From the NCBI RefSeq assembly GCF_002929335.1, contig NZ_PJIL01000002.1:62001-126000 (forward strand): 64,000 nucleotides of DNA, written 5' to 3'. Shown here one piece after another: positions 36,196 through 45,464 of the stretch. Under the pieces are notes generated by a model, which was not told the origin of the DNA, searched no databases, and was given only the letters and a program-made list of their open reading frames with translations. How positions within the stretch are numbered: position 1 is the stretch's first letter; the number at the start of each line of letters is the position of its first letter. This DNA comes from Arthrobacter sp. Y81 (GTDB lineage Bacteria; Actinomycetota; Actinomycetes; Actinomycetales; Micrococcaceae). A program made the position numbers and the translations under genes.

Positions 36196-37308
36196 ATGAG
36201 AAAGCACGTTTCGCTTGCCGCGGCTGCTGTCACCGCCGCGGTTTTCCTGGCAACCGGCTCTGCAGGCGTCGCAGCCCCGCCGCAGAGCGAACCGGTCACC
36301 CTTGCAGACGGGCTCGTCGGCCCGCTCCATGCCAGCGCCGGCCGCGACGGATCCGTCACGGTCAGCGAGTCATTCGCCGGCCGGCTGACCCGGATCGGCT
36401 CGGACGGCGCCAAGTCGGTGCTCTATTCGGACCCCGCATGGGATGTCGCCGGTAGCGGCGAACGCCGCGGGACCACGTATTTTGCCGAAAGCCAGGGCGC
36501 CGGTCCCTTTGATGACCGCCCCCTTGCCGGTCACATCCGGTCCATCCAAGAGGATGGCACCCAGCGCACGTTCGGCGATTTTGCTGCACTGGAGACGGAA
36601 GAGAACGCCGATGGCGGCGAACACTACGGCTTCAAGGACCTTCCGGACGCGTGCCTGGCACAACTGCCGCCCGAGGTGCCGGCAGCATATAACGGCGACG
36701 TCGACTCCCACCCCTACGGGATTGCCGTCGCCGGCCGCACCATCTACGTTGCCGATGCCGGCGCCAACAGCGTGGTGTCCGTGGACATCCGGTCGGGTGA
36801 AACAGAAACGGTGGCGGTGCTTCCGTCGCAGCCCTACCGGATCACTTCGGAGGTGGCGTCGACCCTGAAGCTCCCTGACTGCGTTGTGGGCCGAACCTAT
36901 GCCTTTGAACCCGTCCCCACGGACGTCGCGGTGGGTCCCGACGGCTGGCTGTACGTGTCCGTGCTCCCCGGCGGACCGGAGGATCCCGCACTCGGTGCCC
37001 GCGGCGCCGTGTACCGGGTCAATCCGGACAACGGCAGGGTCAGGCTCTTTGCTGACGAGGTCATGTCACCCACCGGGCTGGCATTGGACGACGACGGCGA
37101 CGTTTACGTCGCGTCCCTGTTCGGCGAGGGCGTGCTCAGGATCGACGGCGACAGCAGGAAAAGGACGGTGCTGGCCGGCGTCCTCACGGCGGACGTTGCC
37201 CTTGAGGACTCGACGCTCTATGCCACTGTGGATGCCCTGCCGGCGGCGAACCAGCCTCCGAACGGACGCCTGGTCTCCGTGGACCTGGACGGGCATTCCC
37301 GCCACTGA
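36196..37308 (+). CDS. Secreted ScyD/ScyE-family beta-propeller-like protein
   Basis: A 370-residue exported protein. An N-terminal signal peptide (basic RKH, then a hydrophobic Ala/Val stretch, likely cleavage after AGVAA near residue 26) precedes repeated NHL/SMP-30-like blades (DSHPYGIAVAGRTIYVADAGAN, VPTDVAVGPDGWLYVS, SPTGLALDDDGDVYVA). This matches the ScyD/ScyE family, named after a cyanobacterial scytonemin cluster; its biochemical role here is unknown. I start at ATG 36196 with GGAGA 5 nt upstream rather than TTG 36184. Translation may be controlled by the hairpin. Confidence 0.85.
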   Translation: MRKHVSLAAAAVTAAVFLATGSAGVAAPPQSEPVTLADGLVGPLHASAGRDGSVTVSESFAGRLTRIGSDGAKSVLYSDPAWDVAGSGERRGTTYFAESQGAGPFDDRPLAGHIRSIQEDGTQRTFGDFAALETEENADGGEHYGFKDLPDACLAQLPPEVPAAYNGDVDSHPYGIAVAGRTIYVADAGANSVVSVDIRSGETETVAVLPSQPYRITSEVASTLKLPDCVVGRTYAFEPVPTDVAVGPDGWLYVSVLPGGPEDPALGARGAVYRVNPDNGRVRLFADEVMSPTGLALDDDGDVYVASLFGEGVLRIDGDSRKRTVLAGVLTADVALEDSTLYATVDALPAANQPPNGRLVSVDLDGHSRH

Positions 37309-37324
37309 CCGGATTTAACACACA

Positions 37325-37359
37325 AGTGTGGCCGGCCCCTTCGCGGGTCCGGCCACACT
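37325..37359 (+). terminator. Hairpin terminator between the ScyD-like gene and rbfA
   Basis: 11-bp arms AGTGTGGCCGG (37325-37335) and CCGGCCACACT (37349-37359), 17 bp after the ScyD-like stop. It probably serves both convergent genes. Confidence 0.8.
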
Positions 37360-37364
37360 GTTGC

Positions 37365-37412
37365 TGCGTCTATTTGTTGCTGCGCTTATTTGTTGCTGCG
37401 CTTATTTGTTGC
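37365..37412. repeat. 16-bp tandem repeat spanning the rbfA stop
   Basis: Three copies of TGCGCTTATTTGTTGC (the first has TC for CT) at 37365, 37381 and 37397. The third copy contains the rbfA stop codon and last codons, so the others reproduce the same coding end just downstream. Confidence 0.95.
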
Positions 37413-37917
37413 TGTCTTCGTCGATTTCTTCGTCGTCGAGGAGGTCGTCATCCTCTTCGTCGAAGTCGTCCTCGTCGATTTCCACATCCTCGGGAATGTC
37501 GCTCTTGTAGGGATCTGCGTCGCCGGCATGCTTGGCGCCTGCAGCCAGGGCAGCCACCTCTGCATCGCGCTTCTTGGCGGCGCGGAGCAGTTCCTCGAGG
37601 TTGGACGCGTTGACCGGAATCTGGTCGGCCACGAACTCCAGGGTGGGGGTCAGCCGAACGGTGATGTTGCGGCCGACTTCCTGCCGGAGGACGCCCTTGG
37701 CCTTCTCCAGACCCTTGGCGGCATCCGCCTGGACAACCTGGTCCCCGAACACGGTGTAGTAGATCGTGGCGTGCTGCAGATCATTGGTCACACGGGCATC
37801 GGTGACGGTAATCCCCTCAAGCCGGGGATCCTTGACCTTCCGGCCCAAAGCCTCTGCAACAACAACCTTAATCCGCTGCGCCAACTTGGCAGCGCGTGCC
37901 GGATCAGCCATTTCCAC
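37402..37917 (-). CDS. rbfA: Ribosome-binding factor A
   Basis: 30S maturation factor. The 171-residue protein has the KH-type core (DPARAAKLAQRIKVVVAEAL, LEGITVTDARVTNDLQHATIYYTVFG, RLTPTLEFVADQIP). The C-terminus is an unusual strongly acidic tail of about 30 residues (PEDVEIDEDDFDEEDDDLL) ending DSNK. ATG 37917 has AGGAG 6 nt upstream. It follows infB after a 238-bp gap containing two hairpins. Confidence 0.95.
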   Translation of the reverse strand: MEMADPARAAKLAQRIKVVVAEALGRKVKDPRLEGITVTDARVTNDLQHATIYYTVFGDQVVQADAAKGLEKAKGVLRQEVGRNITVRLTPTLEFVADQIPVNASNLEELLRAAKKRDAEVAALAAGAKHAGDADPYKSDIPEDVEIDEDDFDEEDDDLLDDEEIDEDSNK

Positions 37918-38060
37918 TCCTAAATATTTGGATGTACGACGGCGCGATAGCGGCTGACGTACTCACGTTGGGTAATTGCCACGCGCCTAAGGCGAGTCTA
38001 CGACGGACTCCCGTTGGATTTTTTCCGGCGGCCTGGGAGTGGCATCGGGCCTGCCGAAGC

Positions 38061-38094
38061 TGGGTGGCCGACGTCGTAAGACGTTGGCCACCCA
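38061..38094 (-). terminator. Long hairpin between infB and rbfA
   Basis: TGGGTGGCC (38061-38069) pairs with GGCCACCCA (38086-38094); after one mismatch the stem continues with ACGTC/GACGT around a 4-nt GTAA loop. It is the more rbfA-proximal of two hairpins. There is no T-tract, so it could be a terminator, a processing site, or a leader structure for rbfA. Confidence 0.55.
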
Positions 38095-38102
38095 GCGAAG
38101 GG

Positions 38103-38135
38103 GCGGGGCCGCCGGGAAAAACCCAACGGCCCCGC
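38103..38135 (-). terminator. Hairpin after infB
   Basis: GCGGGGCC (38103-38110) pairs with GGCCCCGC (38128-38135) with an inner GGG-AAAAA-CCC (plus strand), giving a TTTTT loop in the minus-strand RNA. It lies 21 bp after the infB stop. Confidence 0.55.
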
Positions 38136-38155
38136 ACCTGTAACGCTAAGACAAC

Positions 38156-41053
38156 CTAGACGCGCGGCTTCTCGCGCATCTCGAAGGTCTCGATGACGTC
38201 GCCTTCGGTGATGTCGTTGAACGAGCCAAGACCGATACCACACTCGAAGTCCGTGCGGACCTCGGTTGCGTCGTCCTTGAAGCGCTTGAGCGTCTCAACG
38301 GTGAGGTTGTCACCGATGATCTTGCCGTCGCGGCTGATGCGGGCCTTCGTGTTGCGTCGGATAACACCCGAGCGAACGATGGAACCGGCAATGTTGCCGA
38401 ACTTGGAAGAACGGAACACTTCGCGGACCTCGGCGGTGCCAAGCTGGACCTCTTCGTACTCCGGCTTGAGCATGCCCTTGAGGGCCATCTCAATGTCATC
38501 GATTGCTGCGTAGATGACGGAGTAGAAGCGCATGTCCACGCCTTCGCGGTCTGCCAGTTCGGCAACACGCTCGGCGGGCTTGACGTTGAAGCCGATGATA
38601 ACGGCGCTGTCGACCGTTGCCAGGTTGACGTCGTTCTGCGTGATCGCACCGACACCGCGGTGGATAACGCGGAGCTGAACGCCTTCGCCGACATCGATCT
38701 TGAGCAGCGCGTCTTCGAGGGCTTCCACGGCACCGGACACGTCACCCTTGAGGATGAGGTTAAGGGTGTCGATCTTGCCATCGGCGACGGCCTGGTCGAA
38801 GTCTTCCAGGCTGATGCGCTTGCGGCGCTTGGCCAGGGCGGCGTTGCGGTCTGCTGCTTCACGCTTCTCGGCGATCTGGCGGGCGGTGCGCTCGTCAGCG
38901 GTCACGAAGAAGGTGTCACCTGCACGCGGGACGTTGGACAGACCCAGCACCTGAACGGGGCGGGACGGGCCGGCCTCGGTCAGGACGCTGCCGTCGTCGT
39001 CGAACATCGCACGGACGCGGCCGTGGGCCGTGCCTGCCACGATGGTGTCGCCGACGTGGAGCGTACCGGACTGAACCAGGACGGTAGCAACCGCACCGCG
39101 GCCCTTGTCCAGGTTGGCTTCAATCGCGATACCGCGGGCGTCCTTGTTCGGGTTGGCGCGCATGTCCAGGGCTGCGTCTGCGGTAAGCAGGACGGCCTCG
39201 AGCAGCTCGTCGATGTTCAGGTTCTGGCGGGCAGAGACCTCCACGAACATGGTGTCGCCACCGTACTCTTCCGGAACCAGTCCGTACTCGGTCAGCTGGC
39301 CGCGGACCTTTTCCGGGTTGGCGCCTTCCTTGTCGATCTTGTTCACAGCCACGACGATCGGCACGTTGGCGGCCTGCGCGTGGTTGAGGGCTTCAACGGT
39401 CTGCGGCATAACGCCGTCGTCCGCTGCGACCACCAGGATGGCGATGTCGGTGACCTTCGCACCACGGGCACGCATGGCGGTGAACGCCTCGTGGCCCGGA
39501 GTATCGATGAAGGTGATCTTGCGTTCGATGCCTTCGTGGTCAGTGGTGATCTGGTAGGCACCGATGTGCTGCGTGATGCCACCGTGTTCACCCGCGACGA
39601 CGTCGGAGTTACGGATAGCGTCCAGCAGGCGGGTCTTACCGTGGTCAACGTGGCCCATGACGGTGACAACCGGAGGACGTGCCTCGAGTTCCTCGTCGCC
39701 TTCGGCTTCCAGCTCGGCGTCGAAGTCGATGTCGAAACCGGAGAGCAGCTCGCGCTCCTCGTCTTCCGGGGACACGACCTGGAGCTTGTAGCCAAGCTCC
39801 TCGCCCAGCAGGGCGAAGGTCTCTTCATCCAGCGACTGCGTGGCCGTGGCCATTTCGCCGAGGTGGAAGAGCACGGTCACCAGTGCAGCGGGGTTCGCCT
39901 CGATCTTGTCGGCAAAGTCCGTGATGGACGAGCCGCGACGGAGCCGGACAACGGTGTTGCCGTCGCCGCGGGGCACACTTACGCCACCCAGCGACGGAGC
40001 ACTCATCTGCTCGAGTTCCTGGCGCTTGGCACGCTTCGACTTGCGCTGCTTGCCACGGCCTGCGCCGCCCTTACCGAAGGCACCCTGGGTGCCACCGCGA
40101 CCGCGGCCGCCCTTGCCGAAGCCACCGCCGGCCGGAGCACCGCCACCGGCACCCGGAGCGCCACCCGTACCCGGTGCGCCGCCTGGGCGTCCGGGACCGC
40201 GGCCTCCGCCGCCGGGACGGCCTGCACCAGCGGGTGCGGGACGTTCGGTGCGGTTAGGCATCATGCCGGGAGTAGGACGGTTTCCGCCGCCTGCGCCGGG
40301 ACGTGCACCTGCAGCGCCGGCCGGACGCGGAGCGCCCGGACGTGCACCCTGTGCGCCAGCGGGACGGGGAGCACCCGGACGGGGACCCCCGGCGCCGGCT
40401 GCCGGACGCGGGCCGCCGGGGCGTTCGCCCTCAGTGCGGTTTCCGCCCGGACGGGGCATGCCCTGGGAAGGCGCGAACGGGTTGTTGCCCGGACGCGGCG
40501 GACGTTCGTTGTCGCCGCCGCGGCCGCGGGGCATGCCCTGGGACGTGGCGAAAGGGTTGTTGCCGGGACGGGGACCGCCCGGACGGGGTGCTGAACCCTG
40601 GCGTGCGGATGCTGCCGGAGCCGGAGCCTCAGCCTTGGGGGCCGGGCGTGCGCCGGGCTTCGCACCGGTGGACGGTGCACCCGGAGCGGGCGCCGCAGGC
40701 GCAGACGCTGCAGCAGCGGGTGCTGCCGGAGCCGCAGCCGACGGAGCGGCCGGGGCGGGGGCTGCAGCCGGAGCTTCAGCTTTGGGTTCCGGAGCCTTGG
40801 GAGCTGCCGGTCCCGGCGCGGGCGCCGGACGGGAAGCCGAGGGGCTGGCGGGCGCCCTGGGCGCTGCAGCGGGAGCTTCGGACTTCGAAGCGCCGGCGGC
40901 GGGGTAGGCGTTGCGGAGTTTCCTCACAACGGGGGCCTCAATGGTTGAAGAGGCGGAGCGAACGAATTCGCCCAGTTCCTGCAGTTTGGTTACTGCATCT
41001 TTGGAAGTAATACCGAGCTCTTTAGCAAGCTCATGTACGCGGACCTTGGCCAC
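38156..41053 (-). CDS. infB: Translation initiation factor IF-2
   Basis: GTPase that places initiator tRNA on the ribosome. The 965-residue protein begins with an IF2N domain ([21 protein letters not shown]), then a roughly 270-residue Ala/Pro/Gly/Arg-rich disordered region with repeated RPGNNPFA...SQGMPR units, a second IF2N, and the G domain with G1 GHVDHGKT near residue 465, DTPGHEAF and NKIDKE, followed by domains II-IV. It starts at GTG 41053 with AGGAG 4 nt upstream. It is central in the rimP-nusA-ylxR-infB-rbfA series. Confidence 0.97.
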   Translation of the reverse strand: MAKVRVHELAKELGITSKDAVTKLQELGEFVRSASSTIEAPVVRKLRNAYPAAGASKSEAPAAAPRAPASPSASRPAPAPGPAAPKAPEPKAEAPAAAPAPAAPSAAAPAAPAAAASAPAAPAPGAPSTGAKPGARPAPKAEAPAPAASARQGSAPRPGGPRPGNNPFATSQGMPRGRGGDNERPPRPGNNPFAPSQGMPRPGGNRTEGERPGGPRPAAGAGGPRPGAPRPAGAQGARPGAPRPAGAAGARPGAGGGNRPTPGMMPNRTERPAPAGAGRPGGGGRGPGRPGGAPGTGGAPGAGGGAPAGGGFGKGGRGRGGTQGAFGKGGAGRGKQRKSKRAKRQELEQMSAPSLGGVSVPRGDGNTVVRLRRGSSITDFADKIEANPAALVTVLFHLGEMATATQSLDEETFALLGEELGYKLQVVSPEDEERELLSGFDIDFDAELEAEGDEELEARPPVVTVMGHVDHGKTRLLDAIRNSDVVAGEHGGITQHIGAYQITTDHEGIERKITFIDTPGHEAFTAMRARGAKVTDIAILVVAADDGVMPQTVEALNHAQAANVPIVVAVNKIDKEGANPEKVRGQLTEYGLVPEEYGGDTMFVEVSARQNLNIDELLEAVLLTADAALDMRANPNKDARGIAIEANLDKGRGAVATVLVQSGTLHVGDTIVAGTAHGRVRAMFDDDGSVLTEAGPSRPVQVLGLSNVPRAGDTFFVTADERTARQIAEKREAADRNAALAKRRKRISLEDFDQAVADGKIDTLNLILKGDVSGAVEALEDALLKIDVGEGVQLRVIHRGVGAITQNDVNLATVDSAVIIGFNVKPAERVAELADREGVDMRFYSVIYAAIDDIEMALKGMLKPEYEEVQLGTAEVREVFRSSKFGNIAGSIVRSGVIRRNTKARISRDGKIIGDNLTVETLKRFKDDATEVRTDFECGIGLGSFNDITEGDVIETFEMREKPRV

Positions 41054-41205
41054 ATTTCTCCTGTCTCGGTCCGCACCGAGCCAGGCACGAACCGTCTACT
41101 TCTTACTGCGGACCTTCGCCGCGATAGCAGCTGAAAGGCCCATTGCAGAGCGCAACAAAGTTGTCATCGTTGCGCACTCATCGCTGGGAACTCATCGGGT
41201 TTCCA

Positions 41206-41547
41206 TCAGTTTTCTGACCCGCTTTCAGGTTGGACGGTTGTTGCTGCAGCCACCGGAGTGTCCACGGCATGCGTGCCCGCCGTTATCCGGCGTTCGACAG
41301 CGGCAGTTCCGGTTGTGCCCGGGAGGGCACGTCCGAACGCACGCCGCTTGATTGCCAGCGCCAGGCACGTTTCGCTGGAGTGCAGCCATGCACCCCGGCC
41401 AGCCATCCGGCGTCGTTCGTCAACGATGACAGCGGTGGAACCGCTGCCTTCGGCGACGAGCCGGAGTAGCTCAGACCGTGCGCCCTTCTTCCGGCATCCG
41501 ATGCAGGTACGCTGCGGCTGATTCTCAAGGTGTTGCACTAGTGCCAC
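41206..41547 (-). CDS. ylxR: YlxR family (DUF448) RNA-binding protein
   Basis: A small nusA-infB-linked protein thought to bind RNA or RNase P. The core has QRTCIGCRKKGARSELLRLV and RRRMAGRGAWLHSSETCLALAIKRRAFGRAL (in parts). I favour GTG 41547 (GGAAG 9 nt upstream), giving 113 residues; an ATG at 41568 is a possible alternative. A C-terminal Thr/Val-rich extension of about 30 residues follows the conserved core. It sits between nusA and infB, as usual. Confidence 0.85.
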   Translation of the reverse strand: MALVQHLENQPQRTCIGCRKKGARSELLRLVAEGSGSTAVIVDERRRMAGRGAWLHSSETCLALAIKRRAFGRALPGTTGTAAVERRITAGTHAVDTPVAAATTVQPESGSEN

Positions 41548-41761
41548 GGTGAGTATCTTCCTGCCCATACATATCTGCTGCCCCGAGCCCGCCTGCGTCA
41601 GCCGCATTCGTAATGAACGCAGATTTGCGGGCACGCTCAAGGCGCACGAATACCGGCCATCAGGCGCGGTCATGTCTATTCTAGCCCCTCAGGTGCCCCG
41701 GCCCCGAAACGACTGGTCGAAACCGGGCGGGACAATCCGAGGGGCACTCCGCCGAAGCGGC

Positions 41762-42742
41762 TTAGTTTTCGCGCGGAACCGCGGCGTCGGAGACGATGTC
41801 GATGCGCCAGCCGGTGAGCTTGGCAGCCAGGCGGGCGTTCTGGCCCTCCTTGCCGATGGCAAGCGACAGCTGGTAGTCCGGCACAACAACACGTGCGGAA
41901 CGCGTTGCCTCGTCGGTGATGGTGACGGAATTCACCCTCGACGGCGACAATGCGCTGGCGATGAAGGCTGCCGGGTCCTCGCTGAAATCGACGATGTCGA
42001 TCTTTTCGTCGTTGAGCTCGGTCATGACTGCCCGGACGCGTGAACCCATTTCACCGATGCATGCACCCTTGGCGTTGATGCCGGGGATGTTTGCCTTGAC
42101 GGCGATCTTGGTGCGGTGTCCGGCCTCGCGGGCCAGCGCCACGATTTCCACGGAGCGGTCGGCGATCTCCGGAACTTCCAGTTCGAAAAGCTTCCGGACC
42201 AGGCCGGGGTGCGAACGGGACAGCGTGATGGAGGGGCCCTTGGTGCCGCGGTGAACGTCGATCACGAAGGCGCGCAGCCTGTTGCCGTGAATGTACTTCT
42301 CGCCGGGTACCTGCTCGGGCGGGGGCAGCAGCGCCTCCACCGTTCCCAGGTTGACCTGGATCATGTGCGGGTTGTTGCCCTGCTGGATGGTGCCGGCAAC
42401 GAGCTCGCCCTCACGGCCCTTGAACTCGCCCAGGACGTTGTCGTCCTCGACGTCGCGCAGGCGCTGCAGGATGATCTGGCGGGCGGTGCTGGCAGCGATG
42501 CGGCCGAAGCCGGCCGGTGTGTCCTCGAACTCGCCGATGGGGGCACCGTCGTCGTCGATTTCGGTTGCCCAGATGGTCACGTGGCCGCTCTTGCGGTCCA
42601 GCTCTGCGCGGGCCTTTTCGAAGGCTCCCGGAGACTTGTGGTAGGCCACCAGCAGTGCCTGCTCAATGGTGGGGATCAGGAGGTCCAGCGGAATTTCACG
42701 CTCACGCTCCAGAAGTCTCAGTGCGCTCATGTCAATATCCAT
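41762..42742 (-). CDS. nusA: Transcription termination/antitermination protein NusA
   Basis: RNA polymerase elongation factor. The 326-residue protein has the N-terminal RNAP-binding domain ([26 protein letters not shown]), the S1 domain ([12 protein letters not shown]), and two KH domains ([45 protein letters not shown]). It lacks the C-terminal acidic repeats of E. coli NusA, which is normal for actinobacteria. Its ATG overlaps the rimP stop by one base (TGATG). Confidence 0.96.
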   Translation of the reverse strand: MDIDMSALRLLEREREIPLDLLIPTIEQALLVAYHKSPGAFEKARAELDRKSGHVTIWATEIDDDGAPIGEFEDTPAGFGRIAASTARQIILQRLRDVEDDNVLGEFKGREGELVAGTIQQGNNPHMIQVNLGTVEALLPPPEQVPGEKYIHGNRLRAFVIDVHRGTKGPSITLSRSHPGLVRKLFELEVPEIADRSVEIVALAREAGHRTKIAVKANIPGINAKGACIGEMGSRVRAVMTELNDEKIDIVDFSEDPAAFIASALSPSRVNSVTITDEATRSARVVVPDYQLSLAIGKEGQNARLAAKLTGWRIDIVSDAAVPREN

Positions 42743-43359
42743 CAGGCCTCCTCAGAAGGTCCATTGTGTTCGTCTTCCAGACCGACCTCGTCGAGGTGGC
42801 TGAACTCTATCTCGACTTTTCCATTACGGATCCTGTCGAAAGGAATTTTCTCGGGCTCGCCCTGCTTGGGCTTCATTCCCTTTTTTGCCGCGATCTCCGG
42901 AACCAGGGTCACGCCGTCGTCGTCAATGGACTGGACCCTGCCGGTCAGGTTCTCCCCCTGTATGACATTCACCTTGACCATGCGTCCGCGAGCACGGTGC
43001 CAGTGGCGCGGTTCGGTCAGGGGCCGTCCGACGCCTGGCGAGGAAACCTCGAGGTCGTAGGGGCGGCTGTCGTAGGTGGGGTCGCTGTCCAGGATGCCGG
43101 AGAGCTCCTTGGAGATCTCCGCGATGACGTCAAGGCTTACTCCGCCGGTTTCCTCCTGCGGCAGGTCCACCACTACGTGGACCACCCGGTGGGAACCCTG
43201 GATGTTGATGGCAACGTCCTCCAGGTAGAGCCGGTTTGCCTGGACCGTGGGTTCCATCAGCGCCCGGACGCGCTCAGCCTCCGGGTTGTGCACGGATTCG
43301 GCCTCAGCCTTTCCCGTCCCGGTCCGGTCTGATGAAGTCGTGGCTTCTGCATTACTCAC
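42742..43359 (-). CDS. rimP: Ribosome maturation factor RimP
   Basis: 30S assembly factor. The 205-residue protein has the N-terminal alpha/beta domain ([22 protein letters not shown]), the family loop ([20 protein letters not shown]) and a C-terminal Sm-like domain. It starts at GTG 43359 with GGGAGG 11 nt upstream. The N-terminus (about 20 residues) and the acidic C-terminus are extended. It heads the operon and is divergent from the DUF4439 gene. Confidence 0.95.
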   Translation of the reverse strand: MSNAEATTSSDRTGTGKAEAESVHNPEAERVRALMEPTVQANRLYLEDVAINIQGSHRVVHVVVDLPQEETGGVSLDVIAEISKELSGILDSDPTYDSRPYDLEVSSPGVGRPLTEPRHWHRARGRMVKVNVIQGENLTGRVQSIDDDGVTLVPEIAAKKGMKPKQGEPEKIPFDRIRNGKVEIEFSHLDEVGLEDEHNGPSEEA

Positions 43360-43446
43360 GATGCCGGCCGCCTCCCGCTAGATGATGTTGTGTGTACTAG
43401 CGTAGCGATTTTATGGGCGCCATGGTGCACTCGCTTGCTGCCGGGC

Positions 43447-44613
43447 ATGACAACATGGTCTGTTGTGAAAGACGACACCAAGGAAAATCGACGGCCGGGC
43501 CGATATTTCCGGTACGGCATCCTGGCGTCATTGGCAGTGCTGGTCATCAGCCTTGGGCTGGCGCTGACTCCGGGGCCGCCGCCGCAGGCGCCGGAACCGC
43601 CCTTTTCTGAACGGGCACGGGCCGCGGCCCTTGCCGAAACGATGCAGCTGCGCCTCGCCGGCAGCAAACTTGCCGACGCTGTTTCCGGCGCCGAACGCCA
43701 GGGTCTGCTGCGCGCTGTGACATTGCTGACAACACAGGCAAAGGCGCTGACCGGGCCCGATCAGGGTCCTTCGCCGTCAGCCACAGGCCCTGCCGTCGGC
43801 ACCCCTGCAGCCACCGCGTCCGGTACCTCCGCCCCCTCGAGCGGGCAGGCGGCACCGCTGGACTCACCCGCTGCGCTCATCACCGCGTTGTCCGCGAGCG
43901 GCGGGCAGCGCCTCTCGGATGCGGAGGAGTCCGACGGCGGGATGGCACGGCTGCTTGCCGCCGTCGGTACCGCCCAGCTGCTTCAGGCGTCTTCGCTGGC
44001 CACGGCTGTGGGGGCAGCAGCACCGGACATGCCTGCCCTTCCAGGACCGGCAGCGGCACCCGCGTCGTCGACAGCACCTGCAGGCTCATGCCCGCCGGTC
44101 CCCACGCCCTCCGGAGCGGGTGAAGGAACAGCAACTCCGGCAGCCGCCCTCGCGATGACAGTCAAGACCGAGGCCGAAACCGTTTATGGCTACCAGGTGG
44201 CGCTCGCCCGCCTCGAAGGCACGGCCGCCGGCTCTGCGGCCCAGCTGCTGGCACGGCATGAATCGGTCCTTGCCGAGGCCGAGGCCCTGAGCCGGGCACA
44301 GTGCGTGGACATTCCGGCACGGGAAGCGGGCTACACCCTGGGCCCGCTGTTCCTCGAATCGCCGGCGGCCGGCCTGGGCAGCCTCGAAGCAGGAACCCTG
44401 CCGGTTTACGGTGACCTGGTGGCGTTGAGCGACGGTAGCACCCGGCAATGGGCCATTTCAGGCCTCCTGGCCGCTGCACGCCGCGCGGCGCTCTGGGGCG
44501 CCGACTCCGGTCCCCTGCCGGGCATTGTGGTGGACACCGCGCAGCTCCCTGAACTGCCGGACGCCAGCCCGGCGCCCCAGTCTCCCGGTACAGAGTCCCC
44601 CGGAACACCCTGA
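43447..44613 (+). CDS. DUF4439 ferritin-like membrane-anchored protein
   Basis: A 388-residue protein. A basic N-terminus and one membrane helix (about residues 25-43) anchor a long Ala/Pro/Ser-rich region. The C-terminal 130 residues match the DUF4439 ferritin-like four-helix domain (TVKTEAETVYGYQVALARLEG; LLARHESVLAEAEALSR). Function is unknown. The start is uncertain: ATG 43447 has only a weak upstream site, and GTG 43465 is an alternative. It is divergent from rimP. Confidence 0.8.
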   Translation: MTTWSVVKDDTKENRRPGRYFRYGILASLAVLVISLGLALTPGPPPQAPEPPFSERARAAALAETMQLRLAGSKLADAVSGAERQGLLRAVTLLTTQAKALTGPDQGPSPSATGPAVGTPAATASGTSAPSSGQAAPLDSPAALITALSASGGQRLSDAEESDGGMARLLAAVGTAQLLQASSLATAVGAAAPDMPALPGPAAAPASSTAPAGSCPPVPTPSGAGEGTATPAAALAMTVKTEAETVYGYQVALARLEGTAAGSAAQLLARHESVLAEAEALSRAQCVDIPAREAGYTLGPLFLESPAAGLGSLEAGTLPVYGDLVALSDGSTRQWAISGLLAAARRAALWGADSGPLPGIVVDTAQLPELPDASPAPQSPGTESPGTP

Positions 44614-44694
44614 GCCGGCGCTGCAAAGTATGCCTAGCCTTCCTTAGCCCCGTATTACTGGCACGCCCCCGGGCACTGGTGGTTTGCTGTAATC

Positions 44695-45423
44695 ATGGAC
44701 ACCCCCGGAGCACCTGCGCTGCACGAGAACGAGCCGCATGGCAATGACGTCGCCCACCGGCTGAACTGGCTGCGCGCCGGTGTACTCGGGGCCAATGACG
44801 GGATCGTTTCCGTGGCCGCCATCGTGGTGGGCGTGGCCGGTGCCACCACCCAGACCGGCCCGATCCTCATCGCGGGCGCGGCCGGCGTAGTGGGCGGCGC
44901 AATTTCGATGGCCCTGGGTGAATACGTTTCCGTCAGCAGCCAGAGCGACAGCCAGAAGGCACTGATCGAAAAAGAACGCCGCGAGCTTGAAGAAGAGCCC
45001 GAAGAGGAGCTGGCCGAGCTGGCGGCCATCTATCAAAACAAGGGGCTGAGCCCGGACACCGCCCAGGCAGTGGCCAGGGAGCTCACGGCACATGACGCCC
45101 TCTCCGCCCACCTGTCGGCTGAACTCAACATCGACCGGGAGGACATCGTCAGCCCCTGGCATGCCGCCTTCGCCTCGGCAATCGCCTTTGTCGCGGGTGC
45201 CGTCTTGCCAATGCTGGCCATCCTCCTGCCGCCCGAGAACATCCGGGTCCCGCTGACTTTCGCCGCCGTTCTGGTGGCACTGGCCGCGACAGGTTCCGTT
45301 GGCGCCTGGCTCGGCGGCAGCTCCAAGACAACGGCAGCCGTTCGGGTGGTGATCGGCGGTGCACTGGCGCTCGCTGCGACATTCGCCATTGGCAATCTCC
45401 TGGGCGCCACCGGCATCATCTGA
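44695..45423 (+). CDS. VIT1/CCC1-family iron/manganese transporter
   Basis: A 242-residue membrane transporter. The first helix region (LNWLRAGVLGANDGIVSVAAIVVGVAGAT) and the later MALGEYVSVSSQSDSQKA, with the conserved Met and Glu residues, are diagnostic. About five helices flank a charged cytoplasmic segment rich in Glu. It is predicted to export Fe2+ or Mn2+. It is the second of a plus-strand group behind the ferritin-like protein, which makes an iron-handling link plausible but unproven. Confidence 0.92.
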   Translation: MDTPGAPALHENEPHGNDVAHRLNWLRAGVLGANDGIVSVAAIVVGVAGATTQTGPILIAGAAGVVGGAISMALGEYVSVSSQSDSQKALIEKERRELEEEPEEELAELAAIYQNKGLSPDTAQAVARELTAHDALSAHLSAELNIDREDIVSPWHAAFASAIAFVAGAVLPMLAILLPPENIRVPLTFAAVLVALAATGSVGAWLGGSSKTTAAVRVVIGGALALAATFAIGNLLGATGII

Positions 45424-45451
45424 CGTCCGCACCGGAAGCCCGTGCCTCAAC

Positions 45452-45457
45452 TAGTCT
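45452..45457 (+). promoter_or_regulatory. Candidate -10 of the APH(6)-type gene
   Basis: TAGTCT ends 7 nt before ATG 45465; a GGAG in the gap could equally serve as ribosome-binding site, so the leaderless reading is only a possibility. Confidence 0.3.
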
Positions 45458-45464
45458 GGAGTAG

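Noticed and set aside
38660..40594. Long plus-strand open frames opposite infB (644 codons) and other genes.
   Set aside because: These mirror the codon bias of high-GC genes; the products are low-complexity and have no recognisable domains, and the minus-strand gene is certain.
44625..44660. Possible DtxR/IdeR iron box upstream of the VIT1-type gene (TATGCCTAGCCTTCCTTAG).
   Set aside because: Only about 11 of 19 consensus positions match, and the dyad symmetry is poor.
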